Assembly (NCBI GenBank): GCA_003988855.1 | Contig: QYAI01000208.1 | Coordinates: 1 to 39,003, forward strand | DNA length: 39,003 nt | Reading direction: 5' to 3' | Origin: Arachnopeziza araneosa | Taxonomy: Eukaryota > Ascomycota > Leotiomycetes > Helotiales > Arachnopezizaceae | In this document: piece by piece, positions 9,740 through 20,281 of the stretch | Layout: the number at the start of each line of letters is the position of its first letter | How positions within the stretch are numbered: the first letter of the stretch is position 1 | Program-made: the position numbers and the translations under genes | Notes under the pieces: model-generated | The model's database searches: none | What the model was told of the DNA's origin: nothing | The model's input: only the letters and a program-made list of their open reading frames with translations

Positions 9740-10971
9740 ATTTAGATGATATATAATCACATCATCTGTCTTACTTGAATTTCCAAATGAATTTGTAAAG
9801 TTGAACTCATTTCTCCTTCTTGTACTTTAATTAATTAGGAGAGCCACTGCGTGTGAATTACACTTATTTTGACGCCTCTGTCCTTAACTCAATACCGTCG
9901 TCTGCGAAACTAACATTTTATATTGATGGGCATGTTAAGCGAGTAGCTTGACCCGTTGAATACCAACAACCCACCCTGCCAAAAACTCTTCCTTTCACAC
10001 CAACAACACTTCCTCAAGTAAGTCAGAGGTTTGCGAACGAATTGCCTTTATCCTGAATTGACTCTTCTTCAAACTTAGAACGACCATTACCTTTTGCCCA
10101 ATTCGCTCCCTTCGGCCCCTCTCTCAACACATCTTTCTTCACCAACGACCACAAGCGCCTACCAGCTTCAGTAGAAGTTTGCCATACAGTGAGACCCAGA
10201 AAAATATGAGCAAGCTTGTTCGGATTTTACATCCTTCAATGAATCTTATCGTCAAACATGGCTTCAGAACTAGCATAACCGAAGGACGATGTTTATGGGG
10301 ACTTGCTACTCATACCCGAACGTGCCAGTTGCAGAAGTGCATGGCTGGTATCTGGATGGAGGAGGAACATGTATCTCCTTGTAAAGAATTGACAGACGAA
10401 ATTACTTGAGAACAGGAGGGGCTGGGATTTGATGTTGAAGAAATATGTGATGCGCTGATCGAGAGTCTATGGCACAATAAAGAAATGCAAGTTGTCAGGA
10501 CCTAGCACAAGGATGATGGAGCTGTATTGGCGGGTTGGTTGTGCCTCACGGCACTCAGGTAGAATAAGAAGACGCATGCTGTCTTGGTAAAACTGGTGTT
10601 GGGGAATCTTTCCTAAAAAGTCGTATACTAGGATTCTCAAATTATTATTCGTTCAATAGTAGATAAATTTTCTTACGGTTAAGATATAAAAACTACCAAA
10701 GGACGGCACAGGCCCTGGAAACCAAAATAAGGTGTCAAGGATCCAGCAGCGATCTGCTCTTAGGAGTAGTGTCTTGAGCAGGGTCTTTCAGCCGCACTCC
10801 TCCCTAGCCAAGCTCGAACTTCCCTCGACGCTCTTTTGCAGAAATATCTTAGAGAGGCGCTGTTGCTTTCCAATCTCGACAAGATGGCTCCACATCTTTA
10901 GCTAGTTTGTATCATTACCAACTTAAAAAGATATAGACACTAACCACTCTTAAAGGCCTCTATTCCAGACT
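9740..10971. other. Intergenic region with a possible decayed gene at about 10080-10500
   Basis: The first 250 bp look like the HET gene 3' flank. A spliceable-looking stretch follows (GTAAGT near 10018, acceptor near 10079), then a plus-strand frame through SLPYSETQKNMSKLVRILHP that stops at 10407-10409. After that stop, in another frame, it resumes as EQEGLGFDVEEICDALIESL. A second frame near 10320 reads VPVAEVHGWYLDGG. The fragments look coding but scattered over frames, as in a decayed gene; I cannot name the family. Confidence 0.3.
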
Positions 10972-11804
10972 ATGCTCGCATCTCTCCGCTCCACTTCCAA
11001 GCAGCTCGAGGCCGCAGCATTATTGCTACTGAGGAAGCCTTCTCCATCTCGTATGGTCGTACGATCGCATATTCATCAAATATCTCCCGGCATATTTCCT
11101 CTCATCTGCGTCTGGGAATACATCAAGAAAACAGACACAGAGGTCTGGAAAGCTGTGGCTGGCTTCATGCGAACATATGCCACCCTTATCATATTCGAAA
11201 TTGATTTTCGAAAAGCTCAGAGCGCGGAGGCGGGGCTTATACCAACAACCGATGGCAAATATCCTATCGCCTACGAGCGGTTTACAACATTCATCACTCT
11301 AGTCGCCGAGCTTGATGATAGAGCCAGGCCGCGGTACCAATATGGAGAGATGCGTCTGACCGCTTGAACTGGTTTGCGCGTTTATTGCTTGGAAAATTGA
11401 GCTATCACCACATCCATGCTCAATGGATTGAGTATCTTGGCAGCTTCCTAGCACCATTCCCTGCTGTATTCGTACTCTTCTCTACAGTGCTCCGTGCCAC
11501 GCAAGTAGAACTTGCAGAGCAAAGTGCTCCTCAAGGTCCAGGGAATTGTGAGGTATTTTCTCATATATGTCGTTGGGTCTCTATCATCTTTCTCGTTCTT
11601 ATCCTCGTGGTTCCTACTCTTGTGACATTTCTCGTGCTACTTATGTTTATACACAATCGAGTCGTTGTACGGAAGGTCATACTTAGCAAAGATCCAAACA
11701 TAAAACGTTGGAGACAAGTTGAAAATCTGCAGTGGTTTAATGGTGAGTTTCAAGCAGTACTGCTAGCTGTCTTGGTTAATGTAATGATTCAGCTCTACTT
11801 CTAG
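10972..11804 (+). pseudogene. Fungal membrane protein of unknown function, broken by a one-base frameshift
   Basis: Two overlapping plus-strand frames belong to one ancestral protein of about 277 aa. The first (ATG 10972) reads through TWEYIKK-like and PRYQYGEMRLT motifs and stops at 11365-11367. The second picks up in another frame as RLNWFARLLLGKLSYHHIHA and continues to a stop at 11802-11804. Loss of one base near 11360 explains the break. The second half has two clear membrane segments (FLAPFPAVFVLFSTVL and IIFLVLILVVPTLVTFLVLL) and a short hydrophobic C-terminus. The RPRYxYGExRLTRLN...H(I/V)HAQ pattern matches a family I recall as common, uncharacterised and lineage-expanded in filamentous ascomycetes. 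A sequencing error could also produce the frameshift. Confidence 0.65.
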
Positions 11805-12042
11805 TTGTTCACTCTAGATTGAGGCTGAAATTTGGCGGTTTGGTATTCTACAGGATTTTCAATAGTGTCTCGCCGGCCACCTTACGCACCTAAACTACGA
11901 GATCGAGACTAACAATGTTAAACTTGCAAGGAACCCACCTCCAAAGTCAACGAGTCTGATCCTTGGTGTCTTTGGCAGTGCGTCAAAGAGGAGAGGCGAC
12001 TGGTCCAGAATCTAGTGACTAGACTGTCAAATACGAGATTTC

Positions 12043-12312
12043 GTGGATGAATTCAGAGAAAGTATTGAAACTGGCCGAGGATGGAATAAGCTTGTGGCAA
12101 CTATCCCTCAAATACTGAGAGGGGGAAGTCTCTTCATTCTGGAAGGAAGAGGGGTTTGTACCAGGGAAAAGATATCCAGGTCAAGGACAAAGTATGTGCC
12201 CAATTTGGATGCGGTTTTTCGTGGTACTAAGGAACGAGATGAGAGCGATGGAAATGGCTACGTGTTTGATAGGAAAGCATACATCGATATGCTTCAAGAA
12301 GGAAAGGCTTGA
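12043..12312 (+). CDS. Small hypothetical ORF, doubtful
   Basis: This is an open frame of 89 codons encoding a charged, basic product with SIETGRGWNKLVATIPQILR and VPNLDAVFRGTKERDESDG. It starts at a non-ATG codon (GTG at 12043), no family is recognised and there are no convincing splice signals upstream. It may be the 3' end of a decayed gene, or chance. The 238 bp before it (11805-12042) contain nothing I can support. Confidence 0.2.
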   Translation: MDEFRESIETGRGWNKLVATIPQILRGGSLFILEGRGVCTREKISRSRTKYVPNLDAVFRGTKERDESDGNGYVFDRKAYIDMLQEGKA

Positions 12313-12445
12313 AATTAATTGGAAGAGGGGAACATCATATGAATCAGTCTGATAATTAGCGATATGAGATTGGCCAGCAATCTCAGCTACTCAGCTACTA
12401 AGCTACTCATACACGAAACCTCATCTACCACCAGAACAGAACTCT

Positions 12446-12820
12446 TTACTGATAATAAAGTCTCGAGAGGATTTCCTTCGCCTTCCCATACTCATAGCGA
12501 CCAATGAGATAGCGGTCATCCAACTCCTCCAACACGTCCATGACCCATCTCTGACAGGTCGGAAAACTGCGACACTCCACCTCCTTGGCAATACTTCGAA
12601 TCTCCTCAAAGTCAGAGATGTCAATCTGAAAGAGGAAGGTTTGGTCCACGAAAGAACGGGCGCGCTGTGGAATCTTTCCGCGCTTCTCCGTACAGTGGAA
12701 GTCCCATCCATCGAAGGAGGCTTCCAAGATGGAGCGCCTATTGCCGCATTTGAGGTAGAGAGCCCAGTGGTGGACAGCGTGTCCAGGTGGCAGATAGCGG
12801 ACGACATAGAAATTCGTCAT
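12446..12820 (-). CDS. Small uncharacterised protein, DUF6914-like pattern
   Basis: This intronless minus-strand gene of 124 aa starts at the ATG at 12820, before TNFYVVRYLPPGH; upstream codons in the same frame lack an ATG. The core AVHHWALYLKCGNRRSILEA, followed by WDFHCTEKRG and the late FPTCQRWVMDVLEELDD segment, resembles the HWAL ... CQxWV..VL pattern of a widespread fungal family of unknown function (DUF6914-type). That match is from memory of the motif and is an inference. The protein is soluble, without signal peptide or membrane segment. It is probably intact. Confidence 0.55.
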   Translation of the reverse strand: MTNFYVVRYLPPGHAVHHWALYLKCGNRRSILEASFDGWDFHCTEKRGKIPQRARSFVDQTFLFQIDISDFEEIRSIAKEVECRSFPTCQRWVMDVLEELDDRYLIGRYEYGKAKEILSRLYYQ

Positions 12821-13472
12821 CTTATGGCTGGTGGGGGGTGAGTGTGAGTGTGGAGATGCTTGACGGCTGATGATAGAGTGATTGATGCTGGACAATGAAT
12901 GAAGAAGATGAGATTTAAGAATAGATTGCGGATTTGGTAATGACTTATCTTGATCTTATATCAAATCATCCTGAACAAACAAACCCGAGATTTTGTTCCA
13001 GAGAGAAGGAATGAAACAAGGTCAACAATGCCAACCATAGAGTATGGGAAAGTTCTAGGTTGAAATTGAAATTCTTTCGAGGACAGTCTCTGCTTGAAAC
13101 TAGGTGAGAAATAAATCAAAAAGTCTCATTTTGCTTGTTGAGGTAAGTGAAAGGAACATGGCTGAGGCCATGAGCATGTTGTATGGCCGAGGGCAGCGAA
13201 ATGTTTTAAGAGTATCTAACAATAAAAAAGTGGGTTAAATGTGTAGACTATCTCATTCATGAATGAGTGCCAAAAATTTGATGAAACATTTTGAAAAGTC
13301 TGACCTTGGTTGATTGACATGAAGAATTGCTTGATGGACGAGCCTTCTAACAACATGAAGGGAATGCTTAGTGAATTCGTTCCCCTTGGGTTGTTAGTTG
13401 ATGGGCAAAACAGACAATCCTTTATCAAATTCAAGAACGAGATCTATTTGTGAGGATTCGAGTGGAAACTCG
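12821..13472. other. Intergenic region between the DUF6914-like gene and the HRI1 homologue
   Basis: This is AT-rich sequence with only a short open frame on the minus strand (13216-13434), which has no recognisable features. It holds the promoter of the small gene at 12446-12820 and the 3' flank of the HRI1-like gene. Confidence 0.45.
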
Positions 13473-14326
13473 TCAGTTCCATGAGAAACTTTCAACACAG
13501 ACCCAACTAAGACCATCCATATCAGGAATTCTGGCATTCTGCTGGAAATGGCTCCCCAGAGTTTCTTCCGTCAATTTTACACTCCCAATTTTCACGACCG
13601 TCGTCCATCCATGACGACTATCCCACTTCCACCGCCTCACTGATACCTCATCTCCCCTCCTGACGACACACTGCACCCATTCTGCAACTCTGATGATCAA
13701 GCCCTTGACACTCTGCTGCGGCTGAGTCGTATTCTCTTCGGTCTTGAGAACCCAACTCACGAACTGCGTGTCATTTCCAACCAGCTCAGGATCCAGATCA
13801 ATCCACACCTCTTCATACTTCTCGACCTCTCCCGACGCAGGATTGACCATCGCACCCAGCTCGAGCACTTCTCCATTGTCTTGAGGGTACATGTAACCCT
13901 CATCTCTGACCTCTTCTGTAGTCTTGTTGTCTATCCAGTGCGACCATTCTGAATGCGCTGGTTTCTCAAGTATTGGGGGGTCGTCCTTGGTGTACTGGGC
14001 GGGTGTGGACTTGGAGGTACCTGCAAAGCCCCATTCCAGGCGAGATACGGGTAATGGTTCTAAGCTTGGCAGAGAAGGCTCAGTCGAGGTAATAGGGAGA
14101 TAGATTCGAACGTCCACGAAATACTTGTTTCGAGAAGTTAGCACAAGTGTGCTAGGTGTGTCAGTACTTTGTGCTCAACCGGAGGTGGGGAGACACGAAC
14201 TCGGTGTTTTCTGCAGCCTCCGCATCCTGCTGGTAATCAGCCCGATTCCAGCGTCGCAGATCTGAAGGGAGCACTTACTCCCCATTTGATATACTTCCTT
14301 TTTGATATAAAAGGTTGGTCTGCCAT
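13473..14326 (-). CDS. HRI1: HRI1-family protein
   Basis: HRI1 is a conserved fungal beta-barrel protein; in yeast it associates with the protein-translocation factor Sec72 and otherwise lacks a defined activity. Three minus-strand exons, 14326-14279, 14229-14201 and 14151-13473, give 251 aa in consistent phase (the yeast protein is 244 aa). Exon 1 encodes MADQPFISKRKYIKWG. Intron 1 is 49 bp with a GTAAGT donor; intron 2 is 49 bp with a weak GTTCGT donor but a good TACTGAC branch. Family motifs are TLVLTSRNKYFVDVRIYLP, LEWGFAGTS, HSEWSHWIDNKT, DEGYMYPQDNGEVLELG, MVNPASGEVEKYEEVW and WVQCVVRRGDEVSVRRW. The tiny 29-bp exon 2 is the least certain part; the main exon is secure. Confidence 0.85.
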
Positions 14327-14688
14327 TTTGAGCTGGGCTTGTGGTCTATCAAGCAACTAAAGGCTTTGAGACAATGTCGCTGAGTCAGCAGTCTTTACTT
14401 AGGTACCTACGTCACTTTGTCTCTCAATCCAATGTGTTCTCGGTCTAAATCTTAATTTATTTGAGAGCCATAAATCCAAATTAATAAGTAGATTATAATA
14501 CAATGAAGAGGGGAGAGGCGTAAGATAGTAAAGGAACCTCGAGTCAGGAGCCAGAAACCATAAGACATAAACCAAACAAATCCATTCTGAAAGATTGCCA
14601 TGTGCTTCGTAGGGGTCGAGACTATCTACGCCAAGAAACGCTCAAAAGCCCCATATAATCAAAATGCTTTTCATCTTTACTTTTGCTC
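14327..14688. promoter_or_regulatory. Interval holding the HRI1 promoter and the heme lyase 3' end
   Basis: Both flanking genes are on the minus strand, so the 362-bp interval contains the 3' UTR of the heme lyase and the promoter of the HRI1 homologue. It is AT-rich with no coding potential seen. Confidence 0.45.
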
Positions 14689-15733
14689 TTACTCTCTCGC
14701 TTGAGCACCGGAAGCTCTATACCATACGTCACCACCCCATCGCATTAATCGTTCTACAGCAGTGGTAGGAGTAACTGCTGGTCTAACATCGAGGAAGAAT
14801 ACCGGCTCTCCAGTGGGTTCAGGAGGACCTGAGTAATAGTCTATCACGTATCTAATCTCTTTCTTCTGGCCATTGTATTCGCGCTGGACAAACCAATCAT
14901 GTCGATCGAACGGAGGTTCTGTGCTATGTCAAGTTAGCCTTAAAAGTCCAAAGGTGTATTCAAAGAATTCAAACGTACGCAAAAGCACTAGGATAAATCT
15001 TGCCCAAAATTTGGATCATGGCGGCTTTAGGTGTCATGTCTGTCGGCCGCCCCATAAACCTGATCAACTTGGGCTGAACCTCATCCGCTCCTGCATCTAA
15101 TACTTTGCTGCTGCCCTCTTCACCTCTCCTGCAAGCTTCCCATCCTTTACCCAACCCTCTGCCAAATCTCCTCTCCCACTCTACGATCTCAGCCCAGGCT
15201 CCCTCATTAAGAAAGTTATGCACCGAGACCATGCTTTCAACCGCAGTAGCATCCGTATCAGTGTACCCCTTTCTTAGAAGAGCGTTGTACATCTGCTGTG
15301 GAGAAGGGTATTCCCAGTTCCCTTCGCCTGATCCTTTGGGTATGGTGGAGGGTTCGCGCTCAGTCGGGAGAGAGACTGTTTGATGCTCGGCCGGAGCCTG
15401 TGAAAGATCGGAGAACATATAGTTCAAAGGATTGTATTTCGCAAATTTAGAAGGAGCGGAGGAGGAAGTTGGTTGATGGAGCTCGGCAGGTGTATATGGA
15501 CATGCGGTTTCAGGAGATGGAGTTTTGGGCTTAGGTACTGCGGCGGGAGTGGCATCGGAGGACTTCTTGTGCATTGGACATCCTGGCTACAGATTTGTTA
15601 GTCAAAGAATGAGACGGGGGTAGCAAAGAAGCTATACTGGTGGCTCCCGAATGTTATCTGTTGGTATAGCACGCGGTGGTACTGGTCGCGCGTTGACGAT
15701 TGAGACGTCCGAGTCTACCCAGAACCAGCCCAT
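14689..15733 (-). CDS. CYC3: Holocytochrome c synthase (cytochrome c heme lyase)
   Basis: The enzyme covalently attaches heme to apocytochrome c (or c1) in the mitochondrial intermembrane space. Exons 15733-15638, 15586-14979 and 14923-14689 give 312 aa in phase. The short first exon encodes MGWFWVDSDVS and the second opens with PGCPMHKK, the Cys-Pro heme-regulatory motif of this family; a second CPYTP follows. Core motifs are NPLNYMFSDLSQAP, GNWEYPSPQQMYNALLRKGY, ESMVSVHNFLNEGAWAEIVE (with the heme-contact His), GRGLGKGWEACRRGEE, PKLIRFMGRPTDMTPKA, EPPFDRHDWFVQR, IRYVIDYYSGPP and GEPVFFLDVRPA. The intron after AFA uses GTACGT/CATAG. Whether it serves c, c1 or both is not visible here. It diverges from the phosphatase gene. 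Confidence 0.95.
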
Positions 15734-16142
15734 TTCTAGGGATTGTCGAATTCAATAAAACAGATTATTGAGGTTCGAGAACGATAGGAAGGTAGGATGA
15801 GGCTGAAATTGTTGATGTTGCACGTCATGGATTGAAGAGTCGAATGCGCCTGGACAGTAAACATATTCCGAAATTTTGCCGCTGATCCCGACTGCTTCCG
15901 AGCCCCTTTCGTGCGACATACTCACTGTCTTCTCTCCAACACCAAGCGGTCCGTGAAATATAAAAGTTCATTTTCCTGTAATAATGTATTCAATCGCCAG
16001 TGTGATTTGGTTGCCTTGCTTATGTGATAGTCATGACTTCTGATCTCTCTAGGCGTCAGCCGCAGCACAAAGCTGAGTTGTATTCTTTCATTTGCAAGTC
16101 TCTTTGGTCTACTTCATAATTTTACTGCTGGACTTGAGAGAA
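15734..16142. promoter_or_regulatory. Bidirectional promoter between heme lyase and dual-specificity phosphatase
   Basis: The start codons of the two divergent genes are 409 bp apart with no coding sequence between. Both promoters must be within this stretch. I could not assign a specific factor site. Confidence 0.55.
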
Positions 16143-16866
16143 ATGTTTCCTATGGCCCAGTTGATTCACAATCCAGCTTCTAGAGCCACCGTCAAAGGAA
16201 TGGACGAAATTATTCGTAATCTTTGGCTTGGGGAGTAAGATGACTCCACGCTCACTGCCTCTCCTGTTCGCTTCTCTGACTCATGAGATAGCATCTTATC
16301 TACTTATAACATCGAACAACTTAAAGAGAAGCGGATTACTAAAGTCATATCATTGATTGACCAGCCTCTACCAGATTGGCTAAGAACGCAGTACGAGATT
16401 TTGGGCATCCAGCACTTGGCCCTCCACGTTGAAGACGACTTCTTAGAAGATATTCTTCATCTCATGCCCCAAGTCTGCGACTCCATTCAAGAAACCCTCT
16501 CTAGTGGAGAAGGTGTGCTAGTGCACTGCGCCCTGGGGATGAGCAGGTCTGGAAGTGCTGTCATTGGATATTGTATGTTATATACCTGGTCTATTGTGAT
16601 TAGGTACTGAAGCAAAGTCAGTGATGCGAAGTCAGAAGAGTGGACGAGACAAGACACTGGCATTTGTAAAGCAAAAGCGTCCAAGAGTGCGACCGAATTC
16701 AGGATTTTGGGAGCAGCTGGAGATCTGGGAATCTTGCCGATATGAAATTTGGGAAGAGATTGACGGCTTGAGAAGAGAGAAAGCTGCATATAAGAACTGG
16801 AAAGAAAGAGCAGAAGAACAGATGAAAGAGAGAGTCCAAGGATTTGAGGAGTCAGGTATCCATTGA
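16143..16866 (+). CDS. Dual-specificity protein phosphatase
   Basis: This is a cysteine-dependent phosphatase acting on phospho-Tyr/Ser/Thr proteins. Exons 16143-16234, 16292-16572 and 16622-16866 give 205 aa in phase; introns have GTAAGA/ATAG and GTATGT/CAG ends. The start is the ATG at 16143, with a second in-frame ATG at 16152. The DSP core runs from IIRNLWLGD through KVISLIDQP, LHVEDDFLEDI to the active-site loop LVHCALGMSRSGSAVIGYLM, with the full CX5R signature (Cys and Arg seven residues apart). The later FVKQKRPRVRPNSGFWEQL segment is the helix typical of small DSPs. The C-terminal extension is a charged, possibly coiled-coil region rich in Glu/Lys. The upstream Asp acid is probably in VEDDF. 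It is similar to yeast Yvh1/DUSP12-type catalytic domains but lacks a zinc-binding tail. Confidence 0.92.
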
Positions 16867-17480
16867 TCCAAGCTGAGCAATATATTTCAATTTTTGAGTC
16901 CGCTTTAAGTTTTCAAACTTTGTTTTGTCAAGTTTCCTGTCATGAGTTCTTATTTCGTGACCACTGACAAAGATGGGTTTAATTACGTGATGCTGTCTTA
17001 TGATACTGGAGATCTAAGATCGAGTTTAGTCCTAACACTGGATGAGAGTACGCTTTCAGGTGTTCACATTCCACTTCACTTCCTGTGACACCAACCAGGA
17101 GATTCTGCAATGTGACAGCTCGCGGCTAACGTCTTTTAAAGTGATTTTAAATTTATTTCTATTGATCCTAAATATTTGAAACTTGTTGCATCATTTTTTG
17201 CGCATAAATTGTTCGGACATGTAAAATGAATTGTGCCACACATCACTGTACGGCCTAGTTATTTTGTGTACCACCCTAACCATTTCGTGTACCCAGTTTG
17301 AACGAGCCACTTTACTGTACTCGTGGACACTTTACACCCACTGCAGCTACATGCTGAGAATGCTGAATGCCACGAGGGCATCCTGTGTATTTGGCAAATC
17401 CATGCCTTGTTGATTGCGGATCAAATCCGTTGATAAAAGTCTCGCCAAAACTTGTTTTGGCTGAGACGATGTTGTCTATT
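16867..17480. other. Convergent 3' region
   Basis: This 614-bp stretch lies between two converging genes. It is AT-rich, has poly-T/A tracts and short chance ORFs on both strands, and should contain both transcription ends. No RNA gene or repeat was recognised. Confidence 0.45.
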
Positions 17481-19623
17481 TCATCCAGGGGGAGGGTGGG
17501 ATGGCGAAGCATTTGGAGGAGAGTTCGAGTCAGGATCAGGTGAAACTACAATAGCAGGTGAATTCCGAGTATCGGGAGTAGCGACGACATGTGGAGTTAG
17601 AGTGTAACTTCGTATAGGAGGTGTATGATAAACCATTTGTGGGACTTCAAGTGTGTCTGCTCGTCTACGCACTGAAGGAACCTCGTTATATACAGATTCA
17701 GGAGAATTTGTTAGTTCCGTGGATATTCGCTCGGCAGGAGGAGAGCTTGTTCTGGGTATGCTTGTTTGCGTAGATGATGGGAATGGATAGTGTGATGGTT
17801 CTCCTCCAGAATCGCTTGCAATGCCATCAATTCCCAGCCCAGAGACTACGCTGCCAGTAAAGCTGGCTCTTGAGGACTGTCTGCGCAAAGGGGTTGCATT
17901 CCCATCTGCATCCCTGGTCGGATTATATTGTTCCCTGATTTGGGGCAGGTTGATGTTCCGATGCACTTCCCCAGGGATTTCAGGGAAGTCGTTAGCTTTT
18001 CCCAACCTAAACTCAGAATCGTCGAACATGTCGTGAGCCGCAGTACCAACGTACTTGTCAATTTTGATCAAGGCCTCGGCTACTTTACGTCTATTCCCAA
18101 CATCAGACATGAACGATCGTCTGCCTTGGCTGAGCTTTGTGCTGGAACGAGTGGCAGTAGGAATCATTCCATTCGATGTTCTTTCGGCTTCATTTGAAAC
18201 GCTAGGGCGAGTGTGCGAAGCTTCTGGAGTGGAGACAGAGTGAGTAGAGATTGGACGTTGATGGTCCCGGATTTCGTGCATCGAGCAGGTGCAATGATGT
18301 ACAGATGAAACTGAGTTGGATTCTCCCTTTACAGCTTCCATATTTGTCGCCAAAACAACATAGAGGGATCCAAGAGCAGCAAGCACAGTTCCAGCTATAG
18401 GCGCCCATTGGCCTGTAAGCATAATTTTAGTCAAAACAGTGAGCCAACATCGGTCGGAAAACCTACCAATACTAGCGATGGGCTCAGTCTGGTATTTGAC
18501 TTGATGGCTGAAGAAGTTTCTCTCGCCGAGAATAAGGATGGCAAGCACTGCTGCACCAAACACAGGTATTTCTACGGCACTCAAAAACTTCCTGATTAAG
18601 TTGTTGACTCCTTTCATTTCTCTCGGTGTCGCACCATTTGTTCCTTCAATGGGTTGTTCATCCTGATCTTGGTGACCAAAATGTGTCTTGAAATTAATCT
18701 CGAGAATCTTGTTCCACATGAAAACCAAGGAAAGGACAGCAGGAATACAGCATCCTGCTCCCACCAGGATTGCCGTGTCAAAAGTGAATTTGTCCGGGGC
18801 TGGAATCACATAGATGTTGTTCGCCGAGCCACCCCGAAGAGGAGAGGTTGGCCCATCAGAGACGGAGCAAGTGAGACCACAGTTGGTGGCATAAGTGAAA
18901 TTTCCTACGTTAAAAGATACCGGGTTGCCAAAATCGTCGTGCAAACAGCGTGAAGTGTTTATCCGAAAGAACTCGACAGTCAAGCTCAATAATCCTATAT
19001 GAAAGGTTAGCGGTCAACGCAAGGGTGAACGTAAAATGATACCACTTACCGGCAAGAATGAGGCCAGTCCACAGGAAAATGGTATTCCGTCCGGGATCAT
19101 AGAAGTATGTCTTTGAGAGTCGGACAGTGACTGGGGCAGCCAAAATCCCTATCGAGCACAGCTGCAAGGCTCCATAGACATCCATATCAACAGCGCCTAG
19201 AGTCAGGATTTAGTCATCAAGGAAACGTATTGGATTGGAGAACTCACCATCCGCATGAACTGCGGCGAGAACAATTCCGTGGATCGCAGCCACTGATGGG
19301 AAAAGTAATGCAGCTGCCAAGCATGCGTTCCTCAACCACTCGGCCTTCCGGGCCAAAAGACAGGCTGCTATAAGGACATAGTATCTACCACGGAAAGAAT
19401 TAATACTCAGGTGACGAGACGTCGAGGTTCCGCGTAGGTCCCGTGAGGAGTGAAGAAATGGAGCGACGGCTACTTACAACACCCTTGAGCCTGGGCCATA
19501 CTGGCCAGATACTGGCCAGGCACAAATAACTTGTAGCGCGTTGCTGCTACTCCCATTCGTGATTGCAGACGTCGCATTTTGATTGACGAGAGAAATCAGC
19601 GCCGTCGCAGGTACGGCTGGCAT
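17481..19623 (-). CDS. Conserved multipass membrane protein with a long Ser/Pro-rich cytosolic tail
   Basis: Five minus-strand exons (19623-19478, 19384-19248, 19196-19050, 18994-18467, 18412-17481) give 629 aa in consistent phase. Hydrophobic helices are seen at VLYYVLIAACLLA, ACLAAALLFPSVAAIHGIVL, LQLCSIGILAAPVTV, NTIFLWTGLILAGLLSL, FDTAILVGAGCCIPAVLSLV, VFGAAVLAILILG and IAGTVLAALGSLYVVLA, about seven in all. A Cys-containing loop (TSRC ... NCGLTC) lies between helices 4 and 5. The last roughly 280 residues are hydrophilic and full of Ser, Thr and Pro, as in regulated receptor or channel tails. I do not recognise a named family; the seven-helix core resembles uncharacterised integral membrane proteins of filamentous ascomycetes. 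A receptor role would be speculation. The gene diverges from the permease gene next to it. Confidence 0.85.
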
Positions 19624-20281
19624 AACTTGCGGTCGCCGCTTCTTGGAGAGACAAGGTGGCTCAGGTCCTCGGTACAAATTCCTCGCGTCCAGCAGGTATT
19701 CGCTGGTCGCTATGAAGAGGCATTGTTTGCTTGGAGAGCCAAGAATGCCTCGTAGTCAGTCGACAGAGCACGTTTATGTTCACTTGAAGGTGGCAGTGGC
19801 AGTGGCGTACATTGGCGTTCAGGAGACCCAGTCGGACTGAATGAGGAAGGCAACCGATACACACGAATCCTCTGAGGGTGGAGGAGCTACTCGGTGAGCA
19901 TCAGCGCTTCCGGCGTACTGTATATAGCGGAAGACTCAGGACGATAAGATCAATCATGAGAGATGTGATGCCATCCCTTTCCATGTGACCAATCTTGTAG
20001 TCTTCATCCCAGTCTTTCAATGCGTTGTGCGCTCAAGGTCAATAATCTGTCCTCTGCTGTGACATGATGTCGGTGGCGGGGAGATCGTGGCTGGGCCGTA
20101 CGAGTAAGCGATCCATTTCGTACGTGAAGTGAAGCTTCTGCACCTCATCTGGCGCAACACCAAAACTCAGCGCCATTTGATTTTCACCATCAGAGGCGCA
20201 GTCATGATCGGCTCGAGGCATTTGTTGAGACAATTTCGCTCTCTGTGATCTCTCCTTCCATCTCGCGGCAGCTCTGGCAAA
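19624..20281. promoter_or_regulatory. Divergent promoter interval between membrane protein and ion permease
   Basis: The interval is 658 bp between two opposite start codons. Open frames inside (for example minus 20039-20404) overlap the first exon of the permease and lack motifs. Both 5' regions lie here; no operator is recognisable. Confidence 0.5.
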
